Source of the DNA: an uncultured Parolsenella sp.
GTDB lineage: Bacteria > Actinomycetota > Coriobacteriia > Coriobacteriales > Atopobiaceae
DNA length: 64,000 nt
Assembly: GCF_934660935.1 (NCBI RefSeq)
Contig: NZ_CAKUIH010000003.1
Coordinates: 130,800-194,799 of the forward strand
Direction: 5' to 3'
Below, piece by piece: positions 34,048-43,849 of the stretch. The stretch's first letter is position 1; every line of letters begins with the position of its first letter. The translations under genes were made by a program, and so were the position numbers. The notes beneath the pieces are model-generated. The model was given only the letters and a program-made list of their open reading frames with translations, made no database searches and had not been told where the DNA came from.

Positions 34048-35301
34048 ATGCTCAACTACCTCAAACGACACTTCGGCGCCGAGAGGACCGGCACGCACGG
34101 AGGCCTGGAGATCCTGCGCCACATAGGCCCCGGCCTCCTCGTGACCGTTGGATTCATCGACCCGGGCAATTGGGCCTCGAACATGGCGGCGGGCTCGCAG
34201 TTTGGCTACTCGCTGCTGTGGATCGTCACGCTCTCGACGCTCATGCTGATCGCGCTGCAGCACAACGCGGCGCACCTGGGCATCGCCACCGGCACGTGCT
34301 TGGCCGAGGCGACGACGCGCCACCTGCCACGTTTCGCAAGCCGCGTCATTCTTGGCAGCGCCTACCTCGCCACCGTCGCCACGGCCATGGCCGAGGTGCT
34401 CGGTGGCGGGATTGCGCTCGAGATGCTGTTTGGCCTGCCGCTGCACCTTGGCTGCGTCATCATGGCGACGGCCTCGGCTGCGATGCTGCTCACAAGCTCC
34501 TACAAGCGTTCCGAGCGCTGGATCATTGCCTTTGTGAGCATAGTGGGCCTCTCGTTTCTGGCAGAGCTCGCCCTGGTCGAGGTTGACTGGCCGAGCGCAA
34601 CCATGTCCTGGGTAACCCCAAGCCTACCCAATGGCTCGGCAGCCATCGTGGTGAGCGTGCTCGGGGCGGTGGTCATGCCGCACAACCTCTTCTTGCACTC
34701 CGAGGTCATCCAATCCGTGCACTTCGAGGGCAAGGGAAGGGAGGTCATCGAGGAGAGGCTTCGTTATGAGCTCTTCGACACGCTCTTCTCGATGGGCGTC
34801 GGCTGGGCGATAAACTCGGCGATGGTAATCCTCGCAGCGACGACGTTCTTCTCGCACGGCATCGTCATCGACGACCTCGCAGCGGCCGCGGCGACGCTCT
34901 CCCCCATCCTTGGACCCGCGAGCTCGACGATCTTCGCCGTGGCGTTGCTGTTCGCCGGACTCTCCAGCAGCGTGACCGCGGCCATGGCAGCAGGCACCAT
35001 CACCGCAGGCATGTATGGCGAGGAGTACGACATCCACGACAGGCATTCCTCGATCGGCGTGGTGGCGTGCCTTCTGGCAGCGGTGGTGGCGTGCCTGGCG
35101 GTGGGCGACGCCTTTGCAGGTCTCGTCTGGAGCCAGGCCCTGCTCTCGCTTCAACTGCCGATCACGGTGTTTCTGCTGATACGACTCACAAGCTCGCGAA
35201 AGGTCATGGGCGAGTACGTCAACTCGCGACCGCTCACGGCGCTGCTCGTGGTTATCGGCATCGTCGTGACGACCCTTGACGCCGTGCTGCTCGCGTCGTG
35301 A
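34048..35301 (+). CDS. mntH: NRAMP-family divalent metal transporter
   Basis: About eleven membrane spans, 417 residues. The two metal-binding unwound helices are recognisable: FIDPGNWASNMAAGSQFGY (DPGN) and GAVVMPHNLFLHSEV (MPHN). Family members import Mn2+ or Fe2+ with protons. The start lies 5 bases downstream of gpmA, so the two are cotranscribed; bacterial GpmA of this type does not need Mn2+, so the pairing is not obviously metabolic. No MntR or Fur site was identified. Confidence 0.92.
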   Translation: MLNYLKRHFGAERTGTHGGLEILRHIGPGLLVTVGFIDPGNWASNMAAGSQFGYSLLWIVTLSTLMLIALQHNAAHLGIATGTCLAEATTRHLPRFASRVILGSAYLATVATAMAEVLGGGIALEMLFGLPLHLGCVIMATASAAMLLTSSYKRSERWIIAFVSIVGLSFLAELALVEVDWPSATMSWVTPSLPNGSAAIVVSVLGAVVMPHNLFLHSEVIQSVHFEGKGREVIEERLRYELFDTLFSMGVGWAINSAMVILAATTFFSHGIVIDDLAAAAATLSPILGPASSTIFAVALLFAGLSSSVTAAMAAGTITAGMYGEEYDIHDRHSSIGVVACLLAAVVACLAVGDAFAGLVWSQALLSLQLPITVFLLIRLTSSRKVMGEYVNSRPLTALLVVIGIVVTTLDAVLLAS

Positions 35302-35307
35302 CGGCAA

Positions 35308-35347
35308 GCGGTGTCGTACCGCTCACATCGTGGCGGTACGACACCGC
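35308..35347. terminator. Perfect 15-bp inverted repeat between convergent mntH and queA
   Basis: GCGGTGTCGTACCGC (35308-35322) and its exact inverse (35333-35347) flank a 10-base loop. It lies 7 bases after mntH and 74 bases after the convergent queA end. No T-run follows on either strand, so it is either a factor-assisted bidirectional terminator or an mRNA 3' end stabiliser. Confidence 0.55.
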
Positions 35348-35420
35348 ACCACTCGCCGGAGTGCGAGGAATGGCGACCGAAGCCGTTCCACGAGCGCGCT
35401 CACGGCGCGCGACCCCACGG

Positions 35421-36647
35421 TTACTCGATAAGCATCGCATCGCCGAAGGACAGGAAGCGATAGCGCTCCCTGATCGCAGCGGCGTACGCATCCATGATCT
35501 GCTCGCGCGTGGCAAGCGCGGAGACGAGCATCATAAGCGTGGAGCGCGGCACGTGGAAGTTCGTGATGAGCGCATCGACCACGTGATAGGTGCTGCCAGG
35601 CATGAGGTAGAGCTGGGTGGTCGCATTCGCGCGAGCCACAACGTCACCGCGGCCAAGGGTGTCCGCGCCGTCCGCGCAGCCCTCGAAATGCCTCGCCACG
35701 ACGGCGGGCGTCGAGACGGGAGCCTCGGCATCGAACGCGCTCTCGAGCGAGCGAACGGCCGTGGTGCCCACCGCGACGACGCGATGACCGGCGGCCTTCG
35801 TGGCATGAACGGCATCGATGACGTCCTGGCCAACGTGGTAGCGCTCGGTGTGCATGACGTGCTGGGTCGGGTCATCCTCCTCCACCAGGCGGAAGGTGTC
35901 GATACCCACCTCAAGCTCGACCGTCGCCCAACCGACGCCCTTCTCCTTGAGTCGCTCGATAAGCTCGGGGGTGAAGTGGAGACCAGCCGTGGGAGCCGCT
36001 GCGGAGTGCTCCTCGCTCATGGCGTATACGGTCTGGTACTTCTCGGGATCACCCTCGTAGCTGGTGATATACGGCGGCAGGGGCACATGGCCGGCGGCAT
36101 GGATGGCGGCATCGAGCGTGCGGGGCTCGCCCGTGGCGGGGTCGACGCCCTGAGCCTCGAAGCGCACGAGGCGCCCACCCTTGGAATCCTCCACGAAGTC
36201 GAGAACCTCGCCAGTGAGAACCACCGGCGAGCTCTCCGGCGCGTGGAGGCCACCGGCGCGGTACTCGATGACGGCGCCGGGCTTCAAGCGCTTGCCGGGG
36301 TTGACGAGGCACTCCCAGATGCCGCCGAGGGCATCGAGGTCCTCGCGGCGCTTGAGCAGGAGGGTCTCGGCGACGCCACCCGTCTTGGCCTTGTGGCCCA
36401 CGAGACGGGCGGGCATGACACGCGTCTTGTTGGCGACGAGCAGGTCGCCCGGCTCAAGGTAGTCGACGATGTCATAGAAGTGACGGTGCTCGACGGAACC
36501 TCCGTCCGCGATCGCCTCGGCAGTTCCGGTGACTCCATCTCCCCCGTCGCGGTGAAGGACGAGCAGACGGCACGAGTCACGAGGCTCGGCGGGAGCCTGG
36601 GCGATCAACTCGTCCGGCAGCGGGTAGTCAAAGTCATCGGTGCGCAT
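35421..36647 (-). CDS. queA: S-adenosylmethionine:tRNA ribosyltransferase-isomerase
   Basis: Builds epoxyqueuosine by adding the ribosyl group of SAM to preQ1-modified tRNA. 408 residues with DYPLPDELIAQAP at the N-terminus, NKTRVMPARL, GKRLKPG, PLPPYI, the conserved AAPTAGLHFT and the C-terminal NFHVPRSTLMMLVSA. It is somewhat longer than the E. coli enzyme owing to short insertions, for example around the VARHFEGCADGADTL stretch. It works between Tgt and QueH, both encoded in this window. Confidence 0.96.
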   Translation of the reverse strand: MRTDDFDYPLPDELIAQAPAEPRDSCRLLVLHRDGGDGVTGTAEAIADGGSVEHRHFYDIVDYLEPGDLLVANKTRVMPARLVGHKAKTGGVAETLLLKRREDLDALGGIWECLVNPGKRLKPGAVIEYRAGGLHAPESSPVVLTGEVLDFVEDSKGGRLVRFEAQGVDPATGEPRTLDAAIHAAGHVPLPPYITSYEGDPEKYQTVYAMSEEHSAAAPTAGLHFTPELIERLKEKGVGWATVELEVGIDTFRLVEEDDPTQHVMHTERYHVGQDVIDAVHATKAAGHRVVAVGTTAVRSLESAFDAEAPVSTPAVVARHFEGCADGADTLGRGDVVARANATTQLYLMPGSTYHVVDALITNFHVPRSTLMMLVSALATREQIMDAYAAAIRERYRFLSFGDAMLIE

Positions 36648-36738
36648 GGTCTTGGTTCCTCTCGTTGTTTTGTCCGCAAGAGAGTTTAGCGCCCCGGGCG
36701 ACGGAATACCACGCCACCCGGGGCGCCTTCGACGCCCG

Positions 36739-37101
36739 CTATTCCTCGAGCGCCCGCCGGGCCTCGCCCTTCTCCTCCTTCTCCTCTTCCTTGATCTCCC
36801 AGTGGATGAGGAAGGTGAGCGCGGCCCTCAGGGCGATGATGCCCGCGACGGTGCCGATCTCGTGCCAATCGCGCACGATGACCGTGCGCAAGATCTCGCT
36901 GCCCAACTTGAACTCGAGGCCCATGGCGAGGCCCTTCGCGAGCGTGAGCTTAGTCTCTGGCGAGCGAGTCAGGTACAGGTAGAAGCCGCGAATGCCCGAG
37001 AAAATGATGATTCCGACGCCGATGAATTCAAACAGCAGGATGGCGACCTCGACGATGTTCTCCATGTAGAAGTCGAGCGCGCCCATGATCAGCTCAAACA
37101 T
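36739..37101 (-). CDS. DUF1622-family membrane protein
   Basis: 120 residues with about three hydrophobic segments (NIVEVAILLFEFIGVGIIIFSG; the LGSEILRTVI region; TVAGIIALRAALTFLIHW) and a Glu/Lys-rich cytoplasmic tail. The LEFKLGSEILRTVIVRDW and IIALRAALTF motifs match DUF1622. Function unknown. It starts with ATG 37101 and is alone between queA and tRNA-Asp. Confidence 0.82.
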   Translation of the reverse strand: MFELIMGALDFYMENIVEVAILLFEFIGVGIIIFSGIRGFYLYLTRSPETKLTLAKGLAMGLEFKLGSEILRTVIVRDWHEIGTVAGIIALRAALTFLIHWEIKEEEKEEKGEARRALEE

Positions 37102-37307
37102 ACAGTCAGCCTCCGTCTCACCACCCGCCTGGCCCGGGCGCGTTAAACGCCCGGGACTCCCGATTGCCCCCAGTTTTGATAGCCCCTAGTCTTAACGCTA
37201 CCCTATTTTCAGCAGCTCGGACAATGGGTTCCGCCAGTGGCCGGTAATCAGATCCGGCCGCATGGCGCGGTGGCACGATCGGCAGAGCGTTTGCCCAGGC
37301 GCTTCCC

Positions 37308-37343
37308 AAAACAAAAAGGGCCCCGGCGTGAACCAGGACCCTT
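37308..37343 (-). terminator. Intrinsic terminator after tRNA-Asp
   Basis: AAGGG-CC (37316-37323) pairs with GG-CCCTT (37336-37343) and is followed on the minus strand by TTTTTGTTTT. Confidence 0.8.
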
Positions 37344-37354
37344 CGAACATCCAA

Positions 37355-37431
<77 letters not shown>

Positions 37432-37782
37432 GTGTCAGGTGCGAGGGTTATAGTACAGGAAGAGTTGCCGCATTGTCTAGAGCTTATTTCTACATGTGTG
37501 GAAATTGTTGATAGCGCAGGTAGATGCCAACGATCGAAACGCGCCGCAAGCGCGCCTCGAAACTCAAGCCAATCAAACCGCCGAGCAACCCAGCCGCCGA
37601 GACATGCGTTTCTTCGAGTTATCCGCCTCAATCCACCGTCGCAACTCGAATTAACGCATGTCTCGGCGAGCGCAACGAAGCGCAGGGGCAGTCAGAACGC
37701 GAGGGACGGCCAGCGCGGCGAGCGCGGTAAGGCGACGCGCGCGAAACGGCGTAGTTCGCCGGCACGCTCACGCATGCCGCGG

Positions 37783-38289
37783 TCAGCCACGATAGACCTG
37801 CCAGTGCTCGACACGACCATGGTCCTCGACGTGATGAGGGGCAAAGCCGAGCTTCTCCTGCACGCGAGCCGACTTCCGGTTGCCGGCATAGTGTGCGCAC
37901 CAGAGCTGGTCGCACCCAAGGTCGCCAAACGCTCGCGCGATCACGGCCCGGGCCGCCTCGGGAACAAGCCCGCGGCCCCAATAGGGCTTGCCAATCCAAT
38001 ACCCCAGCTCAAGCGCATGGTCAGTCGTGGCGACATCCTGGAGCCGAGGCTTCATCAACCCAATCGAGCCAACGGGCTCGGCGGTCTCGCGCAACACGAT
38101 GGCGTAGGTTTCCGGAGCGCCGAAAACGTCGCGAATGACCTCGCGGCTCATCTGGACCGACGTATGCACGGGCCAGCCAGCCGCAGGGCCAATCTCGGGA
38201 TCCGAAGCGTACTTGTAGAGGGCCTCGGCATCAGAATCCTCCCACGGGCGAAGGATCAAGCGCTCCGTTTCGAGCACCACGAAAATCAT
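37783..38289 (-). CDS. GNAT-family N-acetyltransferase (RimJ/RimL-like)
   Basis: 168 residues. It begins with the family start LETERLILRPWEDSDAEALY and contains ELGYWIGKPYWGRGLVPEAARAVI, the acetyl-CoA binding motif A, and the HYAGNRKSARVQEKLGF motif B region of the RimJ/RimL type that acetylates protein N-termini or small molecules. ATG 38289 directly follows AGAGG, so the real start may be GTG 38280, 9 bases after it. Open frame continues to 38430 without conservation. Confidence 0.88.
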   Translation of the reverse strand: MIFVVLETERLILRPWEDSDAEALYKYASDPEIGPAAGWPVHTSVQMSREVIRDVFGAPETYAIVLRETAEPVGSIGLMKPRLQDVATTDHALELGYWIGKPYWGRGLVPEAARAVIARAFGDLGCDQLWCAHYAGNRKSARVQEKLGFAPHHVEDHGRVEHWQVYRG

Positions 38290-38507
38290 CCTCTCATAGG
38301 TCCCGGACAAAAGTCGCGAACAAGACCCCGACCCACCCGCGCACGGGCACCGCGCTCGCGCGCGGGCACGTCGCCCACGCGCACGTCCACCTCGCCCGCA
38401 GGCGACCCGCTCACGCGCAAGCAGGTACAAAGAGCCGAAATACTCTGTTCACCTGTCTAGCGTAAAATACAACACTTCAAACACCAACCACGGGCGAGAG
38501 GAAACCC

Positions 38508-39452
38508 ATGTCCGTAAAGTGCAATATCATGTGTGACTCCACCTGCGACTTCACCGCCGAGCAGGCGACGGAGCGTAACGTCACCATCCTCCCCTTCCAC
38601 TACGTCGAGGCTGACAAGCCCAACGGCGGCCTCTGTGGCGACGATGACCTCTTCCAGTCTCGCAGCGCCCACGAGTTCTATGACGCCATCCGTCACGGAG
38701 CCACGCCCATGACCTCGCAGCCCTCCCAGCTCGAATATGACGAGGCGTTCCAGGCCGCTTACGAGTCGGGCGTGCCCACCGTGCTCTTCTGCATCTCAAG
38801 CGCTCTTTCCGGCGGCTACAACGGTGCCGTCATGAGCCTCGACCGCCTCAAGGAGGCCCACCCTGACGAGGAGATCCGCATCTACGTCGTGGACTCGCTC
38901 CTCGCCTCGACCGCGCTCACGCTCCTCCTCAACGAGGCGTGCAACAAGCGCGACGAGGGCATGAATGCCGAGCGTCTCGTCATATGGGCCGAGGAGGCGC
39001 GCTATCGCGTCCATACCCTCTTTATGGTGGATAACCTCGACGCCCTCCACCGAGGCGGGCGTCTTCCCAAGGGCGTGGCGGTCATCGGCGACGCCCTCGA
39101 CGTCAAGGCGCTGCTGCACTTCAACCTCGACGGTTCGCTCGGCATTCGCTCCGTCGCGCGCGGCCGCAAGAAGGGCATGCGCAAGCTCGTTGACTACTAT
39201 GCGAAGAACGTCAAGATCGAGGACGAGGCCAACGTGTGCGGCGTCGGTGATGCTGACGTGGCGGACGAGGGCTTCGGCATCGCCTCCGAGCTGCGCGCGC
39301 TCGACGACTCGCTCGAGGTCCTCCGCCCCACCATCGGCCCGACCATCGGCTCCCACGTCGGTCCCGGCATGCTCTCCCTCGTCTTCTGGGGCAGCGACCG
39401 CCGCAACGACAAAGCCGTGACCAAGGTCAAGGGCGTCCGCGTCGCCAAGTAG
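38508..39452 (+). CDS. DegV-family fatty-acid-binding protein
   Basis: 314 residues with the N-terminal CDSTCDFTAEQA and ILPFHYVEAD, the central TSQPSQLEYDEAFQ and FCISSALSGGYNGA, and LHRGGRLPKG followed by KALLHFNLDGSL, all DegV hallmarks. In Firmicutes such proteins (FakB) bind fatty acids for the FakA kinase; no fakA is visible here. ATG 38508 is preceded by GAGAGG. A -10-like TAAAAT lies near 38462. Confidence 0.93.
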   Translation: MSVKCNIMCDSTCDFTAEQATERNVTILPFHYVEADKPNGGLCGDDDLFQSRSAHEFYDAIRHGATPMTSQPSQLEYDEAFQAAYESGVPTVLFCISSALSGGYNGAVMSLDRLKEAHPDEEIRIYVVDSLLASTALTLLLNEACNKRDEGMNAERLVIWAEEARYRVHTLFMVDNLDALHRGGRLPKGVAVIGDALDVKALLHFNLDGSLGIRSVARGRKKGMRKLVDYYAKNVKIEDEANVCGVGDADVADEGFGIASELRALDDSLEVLRPTIGPTIGSHVGPGMLSLVFWGSDRRNDKAVTKVKGVRVAK

Positions 39453-39566
39453 GCCGGCTGGCGAAAACACGGCCAGCTGCCGCAAACACTCTGGCGAGAT
39501 GCCCGGGCGACAAGCTCCGCGCCCGAGCGTGGCGAGCGCCTTTCGCGCTCGAGCCCCAATTGCTGA

Positions 39567-39634
39567 CAGGACCCACCTCTTGTAAGGATTTGGCCGCCAA
39601 AACGGCTCCAATCCCTTACAAGAGGTGGGTCCTG
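39567..39634. repeat. 68-nt long-stem hairpin repeat, copy 1
   Basis: CAGGACCCACCTCTTGTAAGG (39567-39587) and its perfect inverse (39614-39634) form a 21-bp stem, extended inward by GATT-GG pairing and a CCG/CGG tip. The same 68 bases recur without change at 43606-43673 in the same orientation. Similarity continues into the flanks. Confidence 0.9.
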
Positions 39635-39765
39635 ACGCGAAGCAGCCGCACGCCAGATAGCCAGAGGTCGCGCGAATCAGCCGCACGCCGGGCGGCCGCC
39701 AGACAGACGCGAAGCAGCCGCACGCCAGACAGCCAGACGCGAAGCAGCCGCACACCATCGCCAGC
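39634..39765. repeat. Degenerate 30-nt tandem repeats
   Basis: GACGCGAAGCAGCCGCAC recurs at 39634, 39706 and 39736, with a degenerate copy between the first two; the clean period is 30. The 39453-39843 stretch between degV and the adhesin has no gene, only this array and the hairpin. Confidence 0.75.
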
Positions 39766-39843
39766 GCGCGTGCCGCCCAGCTTCCCAGGCGGCACGCGCA
39801 ATCTACAAGGCCAATACGTCTGAGCCTGGCTTGCCCAACCAGC

Positions 39844-42800
39844 CTACGACCTACACCTGCGACGAGCGAGGGCGGCACCGACAAAGCTCAGGAGGCCCCC
39901 AACAAGCAGTGAAACGACCGGAACAGCGCTCTCATCGCCAGTCTGGGGCAGTTCAGCTCCCGACCCCGAATTCCCCGGCGCGGAACTCCCCGGCGTGGAA
40001 GTTCCCGGTAGGGGATTCTCCGGGTCAGGAGTCGTGGACTCGGCAGTATTAGTTATCGTAAAGCCGCTCGCCATGTTACCCGTGACTTCAGAAGTGAAGC
40101 CATCCACCGCGACCTCGGCCACGGTGTACTCAATCTCAGAGCCATCGATCGCGAGCTTGGGAAGATCATCGAAGGAGCCAGCCCAGCCGTTTCCCTCGCT
40201 GAGCTCTATCGAATCGATCACCGTTCCGCCGTTGAGCAGATTGACGGTAACCTTCTCGGGATGGGCGGCAGCGGAGTCAGCCCAGACCTTCTTCACCGAA
40301 ACGCTGACACACTCGTCCCTGCCAACTACAACGCCGCCGTTCGCACCGATGCCGCCGCCACGAGCGGCCTTGTTGCCGGAAATGAGCAGCGTCGTCTGGC
40401 CGGCGCCGAGCTCGAACGCCTCGTCTGTCAGCACGGACTTGAGCGCGACGTTCGGCGCGGCATCCACGAAGGTCATCGCGTCGCCGTTGTCGCCACCCTC
40501 GACGAAGCGGGGCACGCTGGCATCGATCGAAGCGAGTATGCCGTTTGGCTGAAATAGGCCGCCATCCCTGTACCAGGAGACCTTCCCGCCACCCGGAGCG
40601 TGGTTAGCGAGCGTCAGGGTGTGGGAGTCGCCCTCGAAGCCCGTGAAGACGAAGTCGTCGCCCACGCCGTCCGAGGTGTTCCGGGAGATCAGGCCACCAT
40701 CCTGGATAAAGACCTTGGAGTCGCCCGTCGGGCAGAACCACATGCCGCCGCCCTGCTCGCTGGCATTATTCTCCGTAATCTGAGCGTTGGCGACATGAAG
40801 GGTGCTGTAGTAATCGTTGTTGCCCTCGCTATAGACGCCGCCACCCATGTTCCAAGCGGTGTTATCCCTGATGACACCGGCGCTGAGAGTCACTCCGTTG
40901 GAGTAGGAGTAGATACCGCCACCTGCATAAGCACTGTTTCCAGAGATTGTGCCGCCATGAGACGCACCGCGACCCGTTGAGTCACCTGACGCCTTCATCG
41001 CAAACACGGTATTCATCTCTGTCCCGATACCCTGAACGCCCGGGTCGACGACGCAGACGCCGCCTCCCTTGCCGTCAGCCGCGGCGCTGTTGCCACAGAT
41101 CTCGCCGCCGATCATGGTGAACTCCGCATTGCCCTCGACGTGAACCGCGCCGGAAGGAGTGCGGTTCCCGATCTTGTTGCTCCTGTTGTTCTCGATCGAG
41201 CCACCGGTCATGAGGAAGGAGACCCTCTTGTCCGCACCGCTAGCATCGCCATACATCACAACGGCGGTACCTTGATAGCCGTTGTTACTGGCGATGGAAC
41301 CGCCGGACATCTCGAGGCTGGCACCAGTGGTCAGGTGAATGCCCGCACTGGAGCAGTAGTTGCCGTCACCCTCCGCCGCAGCAACGCGATTGCCGCTGAT
41401 GGAGCCCGAACGCACAATAACCTTGGCGCCATTGGAAGCACGGACGGTACCGCAGTAGGCATCCTCAATCACGCAGCCCTCGATGACGCCACCGTTCAGG
41501 GTGAAGGAGGCATTAGCGCCATCGACACTCACGACACCGGAGGCAGCAGAGCGAGCCGTGCCATCGAGGATGGTCGCGCCCTCGGAGAGAACGAGCTCTC
41601 CCTTGACGCCAACGATAGAGCCGCTGTTGTAACGACCGCGCAGGGTAACGTTACCGGCAATCTCAAGGGAGGCACCCTCGGCGACATTGACGAGGTCGCC
41701 CGAGGTGTCCTTTACCGCCAGGACGGTGAACGGATCCGCGCTCGTAAGCTTGATCTTCTTGCCAGCGGGAATGTTCAGCGTGGTAGCGAGCTTCACGTGC
41801 TTGCGAATCTCGATAGTAGTCTCGATGCCATCGGGGGCAGCGTTGACCGCCTCCTGGAGCGTCATGGCACCAGGCTCGCTCGAGACGGTGTCGCCCGTGC
41901 CATCGTCGATTGACTCATAGAGGTAAACGATCTCAACCGCCGGGAGATTATCCGTGCCGGTGATGTCATCCTCGCTGTTATCGATGACGATCTTCTCGAC
42001 GGTGCTGTCATCAAACAGTCCATCGCTAATCGACGTAAGGCCGTTGCCTATCCTGACCTCCTTCACGCCTTCGGTCGAGTCAAACGCGTTCGAACCGATA
42101 GAAGTTACGGAATCAGGAATGACGAAGGTCTCGGGGAGCGAACCGGCGTAGAAAGCATACGCGCCGATCGACTCGAGCGTGTCGGGGAGGTCGGTCGCGA
42201 GGTTGCCCCAGATGAAGGCCCACTTGCCAATGCTCCTAAGCGTGTCGCTCAACTTCACTATCCTGACCTGCGAATAGCAAAACGCGTTGCTCGGAATCTC
42301 CTCGAGGGACGAGAGGTCGACATCCGCGAAGAGTCGCTTGCAGCCCTCGAAGGCGCTCGTCCCCATTTCGGTCACATGGCTCAGGTCGGGAATGGCCGTC
42401 AGGTTCTCGCAGCCCTTAAAAGCTGAATACCCGATGGAGGTCAACGTACCGGAAAAAGAGACCTCAGGCAGCGCAGTGCACCCATTGAAGGCGCTGGACC
42501 CAATCGCCGTGATTTCGCTCGTGGCAGTGACAGATGTGAGCGAGGTGCAGCCCGAGAAGTAGTCGGTCGGGATCTTCGTAAGGGACTTCGGCAGGACGAT
42601 GCTCGTCAGCGAGGTGCAGTCCGAGAACATGCCCGTGGTCGAGTCACCGAAGACGACATCCTCGGGAAGTTCGATGCTCTCGAGCGCGCTGGCACCGCTG
42701 AAGGCACCGGACTGGGAGATGAGCTTCAGGCTGCTTGGAAGGTTAATCTCCTTGAGCTTGTTGCAACCGAAACCATCGTGTTCGAGGCGAGCTCTTCGAC

Positions 42801-43280
42801 ACCCTCATCGAAGGTAAGCTTCTCGAGGGAGTCCATGTTCTGGAGAGAGAGCTCGAACTTCTTGATGGAACCGGGAATCTCCAGCTGCTTAAGGCTGGTG
42901 AAGTTGTTGATGCGCCAACCCGACATCCTCGTGAGAGTATCAGGGAGGTTGAGTTGCTCGACATTCGCGCCCTTGGTGCTCCAGCCAAAGTAGAGCTCGG
43001 TGACCGTATAGGCCTTGCCGGCGTTCTCGACGGCGGTGGGCACATTGATAACCGTGACGCCGTCATCAGCGATGGGGGTCTTGAGATGGGCGGTGCCGTC
43101 GCTAAGTAAATCACAGGTGTAGGTCACGCCGTCCAGAGTGACGTCAATACCCTCCGCGTCATACGATGCCGCATGGGCCGCAGTGGCGAAAACGCCACTG
43201 ACCACGAGCCCCACGGCGAGAAGTGCCGAGAGGCAGATGGCGCGAACCTTGTGCCTCCCAGCTGCTGCGTTTCTTCTCAC
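39844..43280 (-). pseudogene. Sortase-anchored BspA-type LRR / beta-helix / Cna-B adhesin, split by a frameshift
   Basis: Two frames of one gene. Part 1 (43280-42726) starts at GTG with AGGAGAGG 5 bases upstream, has a signal peptide (AICLSALLAVGLVVSGVFATAAHA) and BspA-type leucine-rich repeats, then stops after EELASNTMVSVATS. Part 2 (open from about 42770 to 39844) resumes the repeats in the -1 frame at GFGCNKLKEINLPSSL, continuing with about eight more (AFxGCxxL), then a long parallel beta-helix region full of GGSI/GGGIYS turns, a Cna-B-like domain (VSVKKVWADS to FTITNT), a Pro/Ser/Gly linker, LPQTGDES, a membrane span and RRRCRS. The lesion looks like a 1-base deletion near 42765-42775. 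Repaired length is about 1140 residues. A host or cell adhesin function is inferred. Confidence 0.88.
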
Positions 43281-43605
43281 GAATACCTCTCCTGTTCTCA
43301 GTGCTGTTCTTACAGCGGTGTCAATAGATCTTGCGATGGCAGGTGGCTTGGCAGCCCTACAAGTGGAGAGCCCAGCGAACGGTGCACCCCCCACAGGCGA
43401 GACTCGCTGCTGCCGACCCGCGGCCGGACTGCCCTGCAGGGAAACCTCCCGCTCCCAAGCCGCAATTCTTGTACCCCAGAGTATAAACAGATTAGTTCGA
43501 TTCTCGTTCATTCGCCGTCAATTAGCTGGCCCCGTTTTCGCAGCGTAACGGCAGTTTTATATCAGGTTGAGCAGCGGGCGCTCCCACTACCTCACCAATT
43601 AATGA
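43281..43605 (-). other. Upstream region of the adhesin gene
   Basis: About 325 bases before the adhesin start. It contains locally AT-rich sequence (43480-43570) where a promoter is likely, and TTGACA at 43326-43321 (minus) without a matching -10. No other gene seen. Confidence 0.35.
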
Positions 43606-43673
43606 CAGGACCCACCTCTTGTAAGGATTTGGCCGCCAAAACGGCTCCAATCCCTTACAAGAGGTGGGTCCTG
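43606..43673. repeat. 68-nt long-stem hairpin repeat, copy 2
   Basis: Identical to 39567-39634. The right flank (GACGCAAATCAGCCGCACGCCAG and later CCATCGCCAGCGCGCGTGCCGC) also matches the flank of copy 1, but with fewer 30-nt units. The two copies bracket the adhesin gene as direct repeats. Confidence 0.9.
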
Positions 43674-43849
43674 ACGCAAATCAGCCGCACGCCAGGCGGC
43701 CAGACGCACGTCGACACGCCCGCCATCGCCAGCGCGCGTGCCGCAAGCAGACAAAGCCCGCCAAGCGAGCGCGTGCCGGAAGGCCCTACAAGGGGCAGAC
43801 CACCCCGAGCCCTCCGGCGCGTCGACGCACTCTACCTTTCGCGCAAACG

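Noticed and set aside
35308..35347. Insertion-sequence end
   Set aside because: The 15-bp inverted repeat has only a 10-base spacer and lies exactly between convergent gene ends, so a terminator or stabiliser fits better.
39634..39765. CRISPR-like array next to the hairpin repeat
   Set aside because: The 30-nt units are contiguous tandem repeats without spacers.
42726..42790. Programmed -1 ribosomal frameshifting in the adhesin gene
   Set aside because: No slippery heptamer of the X-XXY-YYZ type and no obvious stimulatory stem at the junction; a simple one-base deletion explains it.
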